Of a stretch of 42,044 nt of DNA, positions 1-8,803 are shown piece after piece. Position numbers and translations under genes: made by a program. The stretch comes from AAA164-E04 sp014239995 (GTDB lineage: Bacteria > Verrucomicrobiota > Verrucomicrobiia > Limisphaerales > AAA164-E04). Where the stretch lies: positions 1 through 42,044 of the forward strand of contig JAQWLM010000043.1 of the NCBI GenBank assembly GCA_029247315.1, written 5' to 3'. The notes beneath the pieces were generated by a model, which was given only the letters and a program-made list of their open reading frames with translations, did not search any database and had not been told where the DNA came from. The first letter of the stretch is position 1. Each line of letters opens with the position of its first letter.

Positions 1-136
1 TGAGACCAGCACGAACCTGGTCGACTGGGAACCGGTGGCCGAGATGGAGGCTGCCGGGATGGACACCGCCCTGAGTGTCGAGGTGGATATCTCAACGGGT
101 ATCGGCTTCTTCAGGACAAGCATCCTCCAGCCGTAA
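1..136 (+). CDS. C-terminal end of a large secreted protein (partial)
   Basis: The frame is open from base 2 to a TAA at 134-136 and gives a 44-residue tail beginning ETSTNLVDWEPV and ending with GFFRTSILQP. The pattern 'TSTNLVDWxPV ... FxR' is the usual C-terminal signature of large exported proteins in Verrucomicrobiota, where it closes a beta-rich, immunoglobulin-like domain. The body of the protein lies upstream of the window, so its function cannot be read. A strong terminator follows 34 bases later, so this is the end of a transcription unit. The assignment to this tail family is from memory of the pattern; the reading frame and stop are seen directly. Confidence 0.6.
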   Translation, partial: ETSTNLVDWEPVAEMEAAGMDTALSVEVDISTGIGFFRTSILQP

Positions 137-169
137 CGAAAAGTTAACGCTTTTTACTACTTGGTTTTC

Positions 170-204
170 AGCCACCAGGCACCCCCTGTGCCTGGTGGCT
201 TTTT
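170..204 (+). terminator. Intrinsic terminator
   Basis: A perfect 13-bp stem (AGCCACCAGGCAC at 170-182 paired with 188-200) encloses a 5-base loop and is followed by TTTT. It lies 33 bases after the stop of the truncated gene, so it ends that transcript. The G+C-rich stem with a U-tract is a canonical rho-independent terminator, although the T-run is short. Confidence 0.9.
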
Positions 205-576
205 GATCCGTTGGTCTTCTCCGATTTCGGTCAATCATGCTTGCCAAAACCTTTTTCAAGGACAAGCCACAAAACCAAGCGTTCCTTAGGTGTCCATGTG
301 ACCGGAAGCAGGGTATGGCGTGGAAAAGAATGGGATATTTTTTATCGGCATACTGCCACCCATGTCACCGAGCATGTGACACGCACTGCATCCATGGTGT
401 GTCTTCGACCTTTTCATGACATGCGCACGAAGTTGGACGTCGAAGAGATGGACAATCACTTTCTGGATACAAACCTTGATGTGGATTCCCGGTAAGCATG
501 ACACGAAAAGGTTTCCCATTAAGTCCAATGTCGATTTCCATTGAGAAGCGTGTATGCATGCGGTAGGAGTTTAACC
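205..576. other. Intergenic stretch without a recognised gene
   Basis: About 370 bases lie between the terminator and the CotH-like gene. Open frames of 60-94 codons exist on both strands, but their translations are Cys/His-rich and low in hydrophobic patterning, match no family I know, and lack ribosome binding sites. The stretch presumably carries the promoter of the downstream gene; I could not place one with confidence. Confidence 0.5.
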
Positions 577-2169
577 ATGAACGGTATTCCTGGTGCGGCC
601 GCTTGTCTTGCCTGTCTCCTGGCCCTTTCTTCAGGGCAAGCCGCCCTGTCGGACCCCTTTGACACCGACCAGGTTTTCCAGTTCAAGATCGAAGTGCCTG
701 AGGCAGGCATGGCCACACTGAGACGATCTACCTTTCATCGACGCATGCCTTCATTGAGTCATCGTCCCAAGACCAGCGCAAAGGTCCATATCAATGGTAT
801 TGCTTTCAACGAGGTTGCCATACACCTCAAGGGCGCGGCGGGCAGTTTCAGGTCAGTGGATGATAAGCCTGCCTTCACCATCCATCTGGACAAGCACATC
901 CGGGAACAGGATTTCAAAGGTTACGATAAGTTTTACCTGAATAATTCCGTTCAGGACCCTACTTACTTCAACGAAATATTATGTCGCGAGCTTTTTGCCC
1001 AGGCTGGCATTCCCGTGCCACGTGCCGTCCACGCCACGGTGGAATTGAATGGAAGGGATCTTGGGCTTTACGTGATGCTTGAGGGCTTCAACAAGCGTTT
1101 TCTAAGGCGTCATTTCAAAAATGTGGACGGCAATCTCTACGATGGTGGTTTTCTCAATGATTTGACAAAGGATCTCAAGGTGAACAACGGAGCCGATCCC
1201 TTGAATCATGATGCCAAGGATGCCTTGACGACCGCTTTGTTTGAAACTGATATGAACCAACTGCTTCCCGGTATCGTGAAGTGGCTTGATATGGATTTAT
1301 TCCTGACTCACCTCGCCTTGGACACCTTGACCTGGAACTGGGATGGCTATGCCATGAATCGCAATAACTACCGCCTTTATCACAATCGTGATACCGGAAA
1401 ATTTCAGTTCATCCCGCACGGGATGGATCAGATGTTCAAACACCCCTATGGTGATATTTATCCCCGACACAAGGGCCTTGCCGCGCAATCCGTCATGCAA
1501 CTACCACAGATTCGGCAGCAATATTTCCAACGTATGCGCAAACTTTTTGGCACCGTGTTTCAGCCCGAACATCTCATTCATCGTATCGAGCAATTGACGG
1601 CCGTTGTGGATCCGGAACTTAAGAAAAGGAACATGTATGCAGGGTCAAGACATCAACGCGCCGTCCTTCGTCTGAAGGAAAATATCCAGGAGCGTTCGGA
1701 TTTTCTTGCTTTCCAGCTCTCAGCCCCGGATCGAGCTCTAAAATTTCCGGCGTCCGGTGTGATTGCGTTGAAAAAATGGAAGGCAAGCCGTCTTTTTGGA
1801 GATATCCAACTACGTGAATCAAGTGTACAGGGACGCTCCGTCCTGATGCTTGAGAGTGGTCGGGAACTGAGCATTGGACGCTGGTATTCCCGACAATTGC
1901 TTACCAGGGGAATTTATCGGCTCGTGGGCAGTGTTCGATGTGATGGCGTTGTTCCCCGCCCCGGGGATCGCAATGGAGGTGTTCGCTTGAGGGTCACCGG
2001 CTCGCGAACAGGTAACCCCTTGACAGGGTCTTGCGATTGGAAAACCGTCGCGGTGGATTTCGGAGTCGGACATCCTGTGGCCGAGGTGGATCTGTCCTGT
2101 GAATTCCGCGGAATGCAAGGACGCGCATGGTTCGATCTCGAAACCTTGAAACTCATTCGCTTGCAATAG
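577..2169 (+). CDS. Secreted CotH kinase-like family protein
   Basis: A 530-residue protein of the CotH family (atypical protein-kinase fold; Bacillus CotH is a spore-coat kinase). The start is ATG 577 rather than the upstream in-frame TTG at 541, because AGGAG at 565-569 sits 7 bases before it and translation then opens directly with a signal peptide (LACLLALSSGQA). Family motifs are visible: the KGAAGSFRS segment near residues 87-95, WNWDGYAMNRNNYRLY near 253-268, and PHGMDQMF near 280-287, which is the conserved Asp block used for metal/ATP. The region after about residue 400 is beta-rich and probably an accessory carbohydrate-binding-like domain. Such exported CotH proteins are common in Verrucomicrobiota and Planctomycetota; their substrates are mostly unknown. 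The family is confident, kinase activity is inference. Confidence 0.85.
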   Translation: MNGIPGAAACLACLLALSSGQAALSDPFDTDQVFQFKIEVPEAGMATLRRSTFHRRMPSLSHRPKTSAKVHINGIAFNEVAIHLKGAAGSFRSVDDKPAFTIHLDKHIREQDFKGYDKFYLNNSVQDPTYFNEILCRELFAQAGIPVPRAVHATVELNGRDLGLYVMLEGFNKRFLRRHFKNVDGNLYDGGFLNDLTKDLKVNNGADPLNHDAKDALTTALFETDMNQLLPGIVKWLDMDLFLTHLALDTLTWNWDGYAMNRNNYRLYHNRDTGKFQFIPHGMDQMFKHPYGDIYPRHKGLAAQSVMQLPQIRQQYFQRMRKLFGTVFQPEHLIHRIEQLTAVVDPELKKRNMYAGSRHQRAVLRLKENIQERSDFLAFQLSAPDRALKFPASGVIALKKWKASRLFGDIQLRESSVQGRSVLMLESGRELSIGRWYSRQLLTRGIYRLVGSVRCDGVVPRPGDRNGGVRLRVTGSRTGNPLTGSCDWKTVAVDFGVGHPVAEVDLSCEFRGMQGRAWFDLETLKLIRLQ

Positions 2170-2227
2170 GGCTGCCTTGGAATTTACATTTTCCACCTGC
2201 CCTTCGGTATGTTAGGCTTTCACCAGC

Positions 2228-3823
2228 ATGGAACTCACCGGACAGCAAATCATTGGGGATATTATTGGGGCCGTTGGCCAGGAAACGTTTGAGGCTGTGG
2301 ACCCATCCACTCAATCGCCGCTGACCCCCACTTTTCATGAGGCCACTGTTGCCGAGGCAGGCATGGCACTGCGCTTGGCTCAGGAGACTTTCGATGACTT
2401 TCGGACGCGATCACCCGAAGAGCGTGCCCATTTTCTGGATACCATCGCGGAAGCGGTGATGGCCCTTGGCGATGGGCTCTTGCAACGGGCCCATCAGGAG
2501 ACTGGCCTACCCATGGCGCGTCTGACAGGCGAACGCGCACGGGCAGTGAACCAAACCAAGCTTTTTGCTGAGATGATTCGTGAAGGCTCCTGGGTGGATG
2601 CACGTATCGACCGTGCTATTCCTGATCGAAAACCGCTTCCCAAGCCGGATGTGCGACGGATGCTTATGCCTGTCGGACCTGTGGTTGTGTTTGGAGCTAG
2701 TAATTTTCCACTTGCTATTTCAGTGGTGGGAACAGATACCGTGGCTGCCCTTGGGGCTGGCTGCCCGGTGGTCGTCAAGGGGCATCCGGGGCATCCTGGA
2801 ACTTGCGAAATGCTCGGCAGAGCCATTCAAAATGCCGCTGAAAAGTGTGGGATGCCTGCGGGAGTTTTTGCACTGCTTCAGGGAAAGAATCATGAAATTG
2901 GTGTGGCATTGGTGAAGCATCCCCTGACGCAGACCGTTGCCTTCACCGGTTCACTGCGTGGAGGTCGTGCCTTGTTTGATGTGGCCAACGCCCGTAAGGA
3001 ACCCGTGCCTTTTTACGCTGAAATGGGAAGCGTGAACCCGGTTTTTGTGTTACCCGGGGCAGCGGATGAGCGGGCGGAAACCATTGCCGAACAATATGTC
3101 CAGTCGGTAACTCTCGGCGTGGGTCAGTTCTGCACTAATCCCGGCATGTTGATCGGCTTGAAGGGTGCATCACTGGACCGTTTGGTGGAAAAAACGGCCG
3201 AGCTTGCCACTCAGGCCAGCACCGCGACCATGCTGCATCAGGGTATCTTTCAATCTTTCGGAACTGGGCTGGATCGATTGAGAATGATTCCAGGCGTTCA
3301 GCCTGTTGGTAACCCGTCAAGCCAGCCCGGCGCATCAACAAATCAGGCTGCTTGCCACTTTTTCGAGACTGAATTAAACACCCTGTTCAAGCATCCGGAA
3401 CTGAGGGAGGAAGTTTTTGGGCCCTCGTCCATGATCTTCAAGGGCGATTCCATGGAACAGTTGGAACAGGCTGCTGAGGAGCTGGAGGGGCAATTGACCG
3501 CGACTATTCACGGCACCGCTGAGGATCTTGAAACGCATTCCAGGCTCGTCCAGATCCTGCAGCGAAAGGTAGGGCGACTTGTTTTCAACGGATTTCCAAC
3601 TGGAATTGAAGTTTGCCCTTCCATGCACCACGGGGGGCCTTACCCGGCGGCCACGCACAGCTTTTTTACATCCATCGGCACAGCGTCCATGCTGCGGTTT
3701 GTTCGTCCTGTATGTTACCAGAGCTTTCCGGATACGGCACTGCCAAAGGAGCTTCAAAACCAGAACCCAATGGGGGTATTACGTCTGGTGGATAACGCCT
3801 GGACGCAGGATGGGCTGACATGA
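2228..3823 (+). CDS. Aldehyde dehydrogenase, 2,5-dioxovalerate (ketoglutarate semialdehyde) type
   Basis: A 531-residue NAD(P)-dependent aldehyde dehydrogenase. The layout matches the 2-ketoglutarate-semialdehyde dehydrogenase group, which oxidises 2,5-dioxopentanoate to 2-oxoglutarate in pentose, hexuronate and hydroxyproline breakdown. Key residues are Asn159 in GASNFPL, Glu265 in FYAEMGSVNP and nucleophile Cys302 in GQFCTNPG. N-terminal PEERAHFLDTIAE and the 'ETGLPMARLTGER' segment are typical of this group. The following TPR gene starts inside the stop codon (ATGA), so the two are probably co-translated. No other pentose or uronate genes are nearby, so the physiological substrate is inferred from family only; a fatty-aldehyde or other semialdehyde role is possible. 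Confidence 0.9.
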   Translation: MELTGQQIIGDIIGAVGQETFEAVDPSTQSPLTPTFHEATVAEAGMALRLAQETFDDFRTRSPEERAHFLDTIAEAVMALGDGLLQRAHQETGLPMARLTGERARAVNQTKLFAEMIREGSWVDARIDRAIPDRKPLPKPDVRRMLMPVGPVVVFGASNFPLAISVVGTDTVAALGAGCPVVVKGHPGHPGTCEMLGRAIQNAAEKCGMPAGVFALLQGKNHEIGVALVKHPLTQTVAFTGSLRGGRALFDVANARKEPVPFYAEMGSVNPVFVLPGAADERAETIAEQYVQSVTLGVGQFCTNPGMLIGLKGASLDRLVEKTAELATQASTATMLHQGIFQSFGTGLDRLRMIPGVQPVGNPSSQPGASTNQAACHFFETELNTLFKHPELREEVFGPSSMIFKGDSMEQLEQAAEELEGQLTATIHGTAEDLETHSRLVQILQRKVGRLVFNGFPTGIEVCPSMHHGGPYPAATHSFFTSIGTASMLRFVRPVCYQSFPDTALPKELQNQNPMGVLRLVDNAWTQDGLT

Positions 3824-4686
3824 AAGAGTCTGGTGTCGGATGGTGCTTGCTTCGGCTGAACACGATCATGGCACTGACTGTGAGCCTCCTGACGGCCTGT
3901 GATCAGCAGGTAAAGAAACAGGATCCTGCTAAGCCCACCAAAGCGGACTCCGCGACCCAGCACGACCCTCAGGAGCGATCCGCCGGGGGTGGTATCGCCT
4001 CCGTTTTGACGGAAAAACCACCCAATATTGAACTGCCTTTGTCCTTGGAAGAAGTCGATGATGGGGCCAAAAATTCCTCCCTGAATTTAGGCCTAACACC
4101 CCCCTTAATGGATTATGCGAAGGCTGACACGGCCATGATCAAGGGAACGGAGCTGTTGCAGCAGGAGGCGTATATTCAGGCGCTTGAGCACTTTGAAATG
4201 GCCGCCGAAATAGATACCGAGAACGAGGAAATCTATTTCAACCTTGGATATACCCTGTCCAAGTTGGGACGCACACCCGAAGCTGTACAGGCCTATCAAA
4301 AGACCGTTGAGATCTTCCCCGATTATGGTGAGGCTCACAACAACCTCGGTAATCTTCTACTCAACGAAAAGGCCTATGTCAGGGCTATTCGACATTTCCA
4401 TCTGGCGCTCGAGATCAATCCGGATCACGCCTCCGCCCAGAACAACCTTGGAACAGCGCTAAGTAAGCAAGGCAAGATTGGCGAGGCGGTACCGCACTTC
4501 ATCAAGGCTACTCGCTTGGATCAAGGCTACATCCAGGCTTGGTGTAATCTGGGGAATGCCTACCTTGTTCAAGGCAGAACACAAGATGCTGAAATCGCCT
4601 TCAGCACTGCATTGAGTATCAATGCGTCCTTCACACCGGCCCGGCGCGGTTATCAGCGAGTGAAACTCAAGCAGTCAAGCCGCTGA
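3820..4686 (+). CDS. TPR-repeat lipoprotein
   Basis: A 288-residue protein with a signal peptide ending in a lipobox (LLTAC, Cys27), so probably an outer- or inner-membrane-anchored lipoprotein. A low-complexity linker (about residues 28-100) is followed by five tetratricopeptide repeats from about residue 104 to 280, with the standard 34-residue phase (for example EEIYFNLGYTLSKLGRTPEA and EAHNNLGNLLLNEKAYVRA). TPR arrays bind partner proteins; the partner is unknown. Its ATG overlaps the stop of the aldehyde dehydrogenase by 4 bases, implying translational coupling. It converges on the permease gene with only 3 bases between stops. Confidence 0.85.
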   Translation: MKESGVGWCLLRLNTIMALTVSLLTACDQQVKKQDPAKPTKADSATQHDPQERSAGGGIASVLTEKPPNIELPLSLEEVDDGAKNSSLNLGLTPPLMDYAKADTAMIKGTELLQQEAYIQALEHFEMAAEIDTENEEIYFNLGYTLSKLGRTPEAVQAYQKTVEIFPDYGEAHNNLGNLLLNEKAYVRAIRHFHLALEINPDHASAQNNLGTALSKQGKIGEAVPHFIKATRLDQGYIQAWCNLGNAYLVQGRTQDAEIAFSTALSINASFTPARRGYQRVKLKQSSR

Positions 4687-4689
4687 CTT

Positions 4690-5538
4690 TCAGGAACTGG
4701 CGCTGGTGTAATGCTTCACGGCAAATCGCCACATGGTTTCCGAGACTATCAGACATGCTCCCGTCATCAGGACCAACCCTAAGATTTCCATGGGGCTTTC
4801 GAGTGTGTTCATCAAATACTTCACAGGAACGTTGGCCACCAGCAGCATGGGAACGGCGAAGGTGAAAAAGGCCTTGAAGGTGCCCTTGAACGCAGCATCC
4901 GGTAGCCGTGCCACGTTGAACAGGTTGTAGTATCCCCAGGCAAATCCCTCCGCCTTGATGGTCCAAAAACTGATGCTTGCCAACAGAAACATAAGGGCGT
5001 AGTGGATCAGGATACCGCAGACACACATCAGCAGGAAACCTGCACAATGCAGGGCGCTGGGATGGAGATCCAGTTTGAGACCTGCATAAACCATCACCAC
5101 CACGGCCCCCATCGCGCTGACCAACGCACCCAGGTCCATCGTGCGTAGTGAGATGAGAAAACGGGAGTTCACAGGCAACAGGAGCATGAAATCAAGGCGA
5201 CCTGTGCGGATATGCTCTGATAATTGAGTGATGTTGTTGAGAAAAATGGCGTGAAACAACTGCTGGATGAAATTGGCCGCCCCAATAAGAAGGATGACCT
5301 CGTAGCGACTCCAGGTACCTATGCGATCGGTGTGAGCATAGATGACTGAAATGAATGCAATTTGAAGCCCGAACCACAGCATTTCCACCACGATCCAAAG
5401 GAGGAAATTGGCTTTGAATTGCATGTCACGCATGACGGAGTTGCGACACAACTCGCCATAGATACCAGGGTATCGGCGCCATCCACGGGGCAGGTTGGGT
5501 AGGGGTTTCTTGTAGACGTTTGGAATGGCTTTTTTCAT
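4690..5538 (-). CDS. ABC-2 type transport permease (COG3694-like)
   Basis: A 282-residue integral membrane protein with about six hydrophobic helices, matching the ABC-2 permease subfamily (COG3694/ABC2_membrane_6) that works as a heterodimer with a COG4587 permease and a separate ATPase. I chose ATG at 5538 rather than an upstream in-frame start because GGAGG (5548-5552 read on the minus strand) lies 9 bases before it, while the longer frame would extend into the preceding gene. The cytoplasmic N-terminus (KKPLPNLPRGWRRYPGIYGEL) and the RTGRLDFMLLLPVNSRFLIS loop are typical of the group. The partner permease lies directly upstream; no ATPase gene is present. The substrate is unknown. Confidence 0.85.
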   Translation of the reverse strand: MKKAIPNVYKKPLPNLPRGWRRYPGIYGELCRNSVMRDMQFKANFLLWIVVEMLWFGLQIAFISVIYAHTDRIGTWSRYEVILLIGAANFIQQLFHAIFLNNITQLSEHIRTGRLDFMLLLPVNSRFLISLRTMDLGALVSAMGAVVVMVYAGLKLDLHPSALHCAGFLLMCVCGILIHYALMFLLASISFWTIKAEGFAWGYYNLFNVARLPDAAFKGTFKAFFTFAVPMLLVANVPVKYLMNTLESPMEILGLVLMTGACLIVSETMWRFAVKHYTSASS

Positions 5539-5543
5539 GTTGC

Positions 5544-6371
5544 TTATCCTCCAACAGCTGTATAGGAACGAATACCGCGTTGCCACACCCACCTTGCCAT
5601 GACCCAGACGATCACGAGCCAGACCACTTGAACGGTCAAGCCCTGCCATAGTGCTGCCCCCTCGACCCGGCCAAGATAGATCATCACGGGAAAAGAGAGC
5701 AGGTATGGAAAAGGTGTCCAGTAGAGGAACGTTTCCAGCCAGCCAGGCAGCAGGTCAATGGGAAAAAGGTGCCCACCGGCAACATATTCAAAGGCATAGA
5801 GGATGAAAATGAAGCTGGCGACCTCCAGAACCCAAAATGCCAGCAGCGCCATGGTGAAGGACATGAGGAACTGAAGAAGTCCCGTCAGGACCAGCGACAG
5901 CAGGGACAGGACCAAGGCCAGTTGGCTGGCGGGTGCTGACCAGTAGTCACGCTGCCAGAACAGAAAGATGCCCACGGGTATGGCAGCTACCACCAGATAG
6001 ATGACGCGATTGGCAAAAAAAAGGCTCAGCCGAAAGGCCATATAATCCATGGGTTTGAGCAGCAGCTGGCTGATCACCCCATTCCGGATGTCTGCGGCGA
6101 TCTGCCAATCGTCTTCATTCACCGCTGTAATGGAATGCACGATGAGGATCAGGAGGTAGTAGGATACCATTTCTGGTAATTCATAATTACCCACGGTTTC
6201 CCCATCGGCTTTACCTGAAAAAATGGTTTTCCAGAGCAGGATATGCGCAAGCAGGGGTATCAGCGTGAAAACAGATCGAAACAAAAAATGGACGCGATAT
6301 GCCAGTGTATTCTGTATGCCAATGTTGATGACATGCCAATACTTGATCCACGTTGCAGGGGGCCGGATCAT
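5544..6371 (-). CDS. ABC-2 type transport permease (COG4587-like)
   Basis: A 275-residue membrane protein with about six helices and the ABC-2 permease loop IAADIRNGVISQLLLKPMDY (the equivalent of 'RxGxLdxxLlrPl' in this family). The start at ATG 6371 lies 7 bases after the mqnA stop; a longer start at 6407 would overlap mqnA and has no better ribosome site. Its 3' end carries the Shine-Dalgarno sequence of the next permease, so the two are tightly coupled. They probably form the membrane heterodimer of an exporter. In most genomes an ATPase gene precedes this pair; here mqnA does, which is unusual. Confidence 0.85.
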   Translation of the reverse strand: MIRPPATWIKYWHVINIGIQNTLAYRVHFLFRSVFTLIPLLAHILLWKTIFSGKADGETVGNYELPEMVSYYLLILIVHSITAVNEDDWQIAADIRNGVISQLLLKPMDYMAFRLSLFFANRVIYLVVAAIPVGIFLFWQRDYWSAPASQLALVLSLLSLVLTGLLQFLMSFTMALLAFWVLEVASFIFILYAFEYVAGGHLFPIDLLPGWLETFLYWTPFPYLLSFPVMIYLGRVEGAALWQGLTVQVVWLVIVWVMARWVWQRGIRSYTAVGG

Positions 6372-6378
6372 GTTCGTC

Positions 6379-7188
6379 TCAAACCGGCAGAGGTTGAGCT
6401 GCCACATACCGGGGGGGGAAAACCGGTTGTTTTAACACGCTTGAGAGCTTGTCAATGAACAGGTCTATTCCGGCCTTTTCGCGTTCCCCAAGTTCATACC
6501 GAATGGCTTTACCGAGGTAAGCGACCCGAAAATCATGGTCGAAACGTGATTCTTCTGCGACCAGGACAGCGATCTCCTGGCTGCCCCTTGCCTTGGCCTG
6601 TGACAGGATATTGAGAAGAGCCAGGTCATCGCAGCCTTGACGAATCGCCCAGACAGCATAGACAAATGGCAGCCCTGTCAGGGTCTTCCATGCCGCGCCG
6701 AGATCCCAGATCCGATGGGGAGGTCTGGACTGCTGGAATGTGATGGCAGCATCCCCTATCAGGAGCACGGCCTCCTTGTCGTGTGCTGAAGGATAATCGG
6801 TAAGGGGTTGCCATCGGGGTTGTATGCCCTTTTCCTGCAGCAATACCTTCAACAGGTTGATACTCGTCAGTGAGGCGGGGTCGCAGTGCACCACCTCGAT
6901 GGCTTCCAAAGGCACCTTGGAAGCAAGACAAACACTCATCACGGGTCCGTCACTTGCAACGGCCACGCCGTCAAGAATGCGATATCCAGGATGAAGAAGT
7001 GCTTCCGTGATGCTCACCAGGGCAGCGTCGAGCGTTCCGTTTCGCAGCATGCCAGCCAGCTGTGAAGGAGGCGCAAACACCACCTGTTCAGCAATGCCAT
7101 GAGTCAGCGGTACCGAGTTGAGATAGGGCACGGATCCGACGCGCCAGCCGGCCAGAGCCTCGAGAGGCATGGTATGCTCATTGCTCAT
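6379..7188 (-). CDS. mqnA: Chorismate dehydratase MqnA
   Basis: A 269-residue protein of the MqnA/MqnD periplasmic-binding-protein fold. MqnA removes water from chorismate to give 3-[(1-carboxyvinyl)oxy]benzoate, the first committed step of the futalosine route to menaquinone. The N-terminal VGSVPYLNSVPLTHGI block is diagnostic, and ALVSITEALLHPGYRIL, GDAAITF and GLPFVYAVWAI follow in the family order. Its ATG at 7188 overlaps the mqnE stop (ATGA), so the second enzyme of the pathway is translated just before the first. The other pathway genes (mqnB, mqnC, mqnD) are not in the window. Confidence 0.95.
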   Translation of the reverse strand: MSNEHTMPLEALAGWRVGSVPYLNSVPLTHGIAEQVVFAPPSQLAGMLRNGTLDAALVSITEALLHPGYRILDGVAVASDGPVMSVCLASKVPLEAIEVVHCDPASLTSINLLKVLLQEKGIQPRWQPLTDYPSAHDKEAVLLIGDAAITFQQSRPPHRIWDLGAAWKTLTGLPFVYAVWAIRQGCDDLALLNILSQAKARGSQEIAVLVAEESRFDHDFRVAYLGKAIRYELGEREKAGIDLFIDKLSSVLKQPVFPPRYVAAQPLPV

Positions 7189-8339
7189 TGGGGTTGATCT
7201 GTGGCAAGGGCAGGAGGCGATCCTTGGTTACTTTTGGTGTCCCCTGAAACATCTTGGTAAAAGGTGTTTCTCTGAAATGGTTCCCGGCCCGCCTCGCGTA
7301 TGGCCTTGCACATGGCTGCCTGCGTCTGGCCCTGGGGAGTACCGGCACCTGCCATGTGAAAAATGTGCTCCTCAACGATGGTTCCGTGGAGGTCATCTGC
7401 TCCGTAATTCAGGGATACCTGTGCCATTTTAAGTCCCATGCCGACCCAGTAGGCGGTGATATGGTCCACGTTATCCAGAAACAGGCGGGCCAGCGCAATA
7501 GTACGCAGCATGTCGTTGCCCGTGGGGGGATGTTTTACCGGAATGACGTTGTTCTCTGGTTGATATGGCAGGGCTACAAAACCACAGAATCCGCCCGTTT
7601 CATCCTGGAGCTCACGCAGCTGGCGGAGATGATCCAGACGATCCTTCATACTTTCCACGTGTCCATAAAGCATGGTGCAGGTGCTTCTGCCGCCCAGCTT
7701 GTGCCAACAGCGGTGGACATCCAGATATTCAGCAGCGGATTCCTTGCCTGTGGCGATAACCTTGCGCACCTCCGGTTGAAAAATTTCAGCACCACCTCCC
7801 GTCAGAGAGTCCAGGCCACAATCCTTGAGTGACCGTAGGGTATCTTCGACGGACTGCCTGGAAAGCCAGGCCAGGTGCAGGATTTCAACTGCGGTGAAGC
7901 ATTTGAGCTGAAGCGAGTTATCGACTTCCTTCAAACCCTTCAGCATGTCGGTGTAATATGAAAAGGGAAGACTGGGATGTAAGCCTCCCACGATATGCAG
8001 TTCGGTAATACCCAGGGTGAGTGCCTCTCGGGCCTTGCTCTGCATTTGTTCCAGACTCAGCTCAAAGCCGTCGCTGTCGCGTTTTTTTCGCGAGAAGGAA
8101 CAGAACTGGCAACTCAGGATGCAGTAATTGGAATAGTTGATGTAACGATTGAGGATGTAAGAGGCACGTTTTCCGTTTTTTTTCTGATTGGCCAGGTTCG
8201 CCATTGCCCCCAGGACGTTGAGGTCGGGAGTCTTGTAAAGGTCCAGAGCCTCTTCGAGCTGCAATCGCTGTCCATCCTGAATCCTCTCGTGTAGGTTTTT
8301 CAGTCCGCTTTTTTCAATCATCCAGTTCAAATCCATCAT
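7185..8339 (-). CDS. mqnE: Aminofutalosine synthase MqnE (radical SAM)
   Basis: A 384-residue radical-SAM enzyme that joins the MqnA product with SAM to form 6-amino-6-deoxyfutalosine in menaquinone biosynthesis. The 4Fe-4S motif CILSCQFC is at about residues 73-80. MqnE rather than MqnC is indicated by ELHIVGGLHPSLPFSYY, FTAVEILHLAWLS, LTGGGAEIF, TMLYGHVES and the C-terminal HMAGAGTPQGQT. The start is the MM pair at 8339/8336; a GTG/ATG extension to 8423 would add about 28 residues absent from the family. No clear Shine-Dalgarno sequence precedes it. It is the first gene of the mqnE-mqnA-permease-permease operon. Confidence 0.95.
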   Translation of the reverse strand: MMDLNWMIEKSGLKNLHERIQDGQRLQLEEALDLYKTPDLNVLGAMANLANQKKNGKRASYILNRYINYSNYCILSCQFCSFSRKKRDSDGFELSLEQMQSKAREALTLGITELHIVGGLHPSLPFSYYTDMLKGLKEVDNSLQLKCFTAVEILHLAWLSRQSVEDTLRSLKDCGLDSLTGGGAEIFQPEVRKVIATGKESAAEYLDVHRCWHKLGGRSTCTMLYGHVESMKDRLDHLRQLRELQDETGGFCGFVALPYQPENNVIPVKHPPTGNDMLRTIALARLFLDNVDHITAYWVGMGLKMAQVSLNYGADDLHGTIVEEHIFHMAGAGTPQGQTQAAMCKAIREAGREPFQRNTFYQDVSGDTKSNQGSPPALATDQPQ

Positions 8340-8533
8340 GCGATGCTCAGTGTGATGGGAAAAGGCGTGTGTTTCCCATGAAACCGTGCATCTCACGGTG
8401 TCCCACACAGGCGCCAATTTCAAGGATGTAAGTTTCCATTTCGTGAGTTTACCGCTTGCCCCAGACCGAACAAGGCACGCTAAGCCGGTTACACAGCCAA
8501 GGCAATGGAATGATCAGCGCAAAGTGAGCATGG
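8340..8533. other. Divergent intergenic region upstream of mqnE
   Basis: This stretch must hold the promoter of the mqnE operon on the minus strand. Open frames here are short, overlap on both strands and match nothing known. I could not place a convincing -35/-10 pair. The region continues into the carbonic anhydrase remnant. Confidence 0.4.
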
Positions 8534-8752
8534 GTGAAACTAAAAAATGGCATCCCAAGGTGCGTCGATGGGCAGGACCAAGGTGTTTCCGCTGGTAATT
8601 TCGGCAGTCGCCGCATGGAAATTGCCCGTGACCAGGAACCTTTTACCAGTATTTTGAGTTGCTCGGATGCACGCCTGTCGGCAGAGATCATGTTTCAATG
8701 GGGTTTGGGGGATTTGTGTGTCCTACGTGTGGCAGGCAGGTCACATTTCTGA
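8534..8752 (+). pseudogene. Beta-carbonic anhydrase remnant
   Basis: The frame 8534-8752 encodes a fragment that aligns with the N-terminal half of beta-carbonic anhydrases: a degenerate DGQDQGVSAGNF (normally 'xGNxRFVxG'), SRRMEIARDQEPFTSILSCS, then CSDARLSAEIMFQWGLGD and VLRVAG. It keeps the first zinc ligand Cys and the Asp-Arg dyad of CSDAR, but stops right after RVAG, so the second His and Cys zinc ligands (HTxCG) and the rest of the enzyme are absent. Only about 65 residues of a usual 200 or more remain, and no proper start or ribosome site is visible. It cannot be active and is best read as a decaying pseudogene. Confidence 0.7.
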
Positions 8753-8803
8753 ATGATCCATAATCCCTGGATGGGGTCACCCGAACGGCGCAGCTTCTTC
8801 TTG

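Noticed and set aside
7254..7832. Plus-strand frame of 192 codons inside mqnE
   Set aside because: It is opposite to a radical-SAM gene whose motifs are complete.
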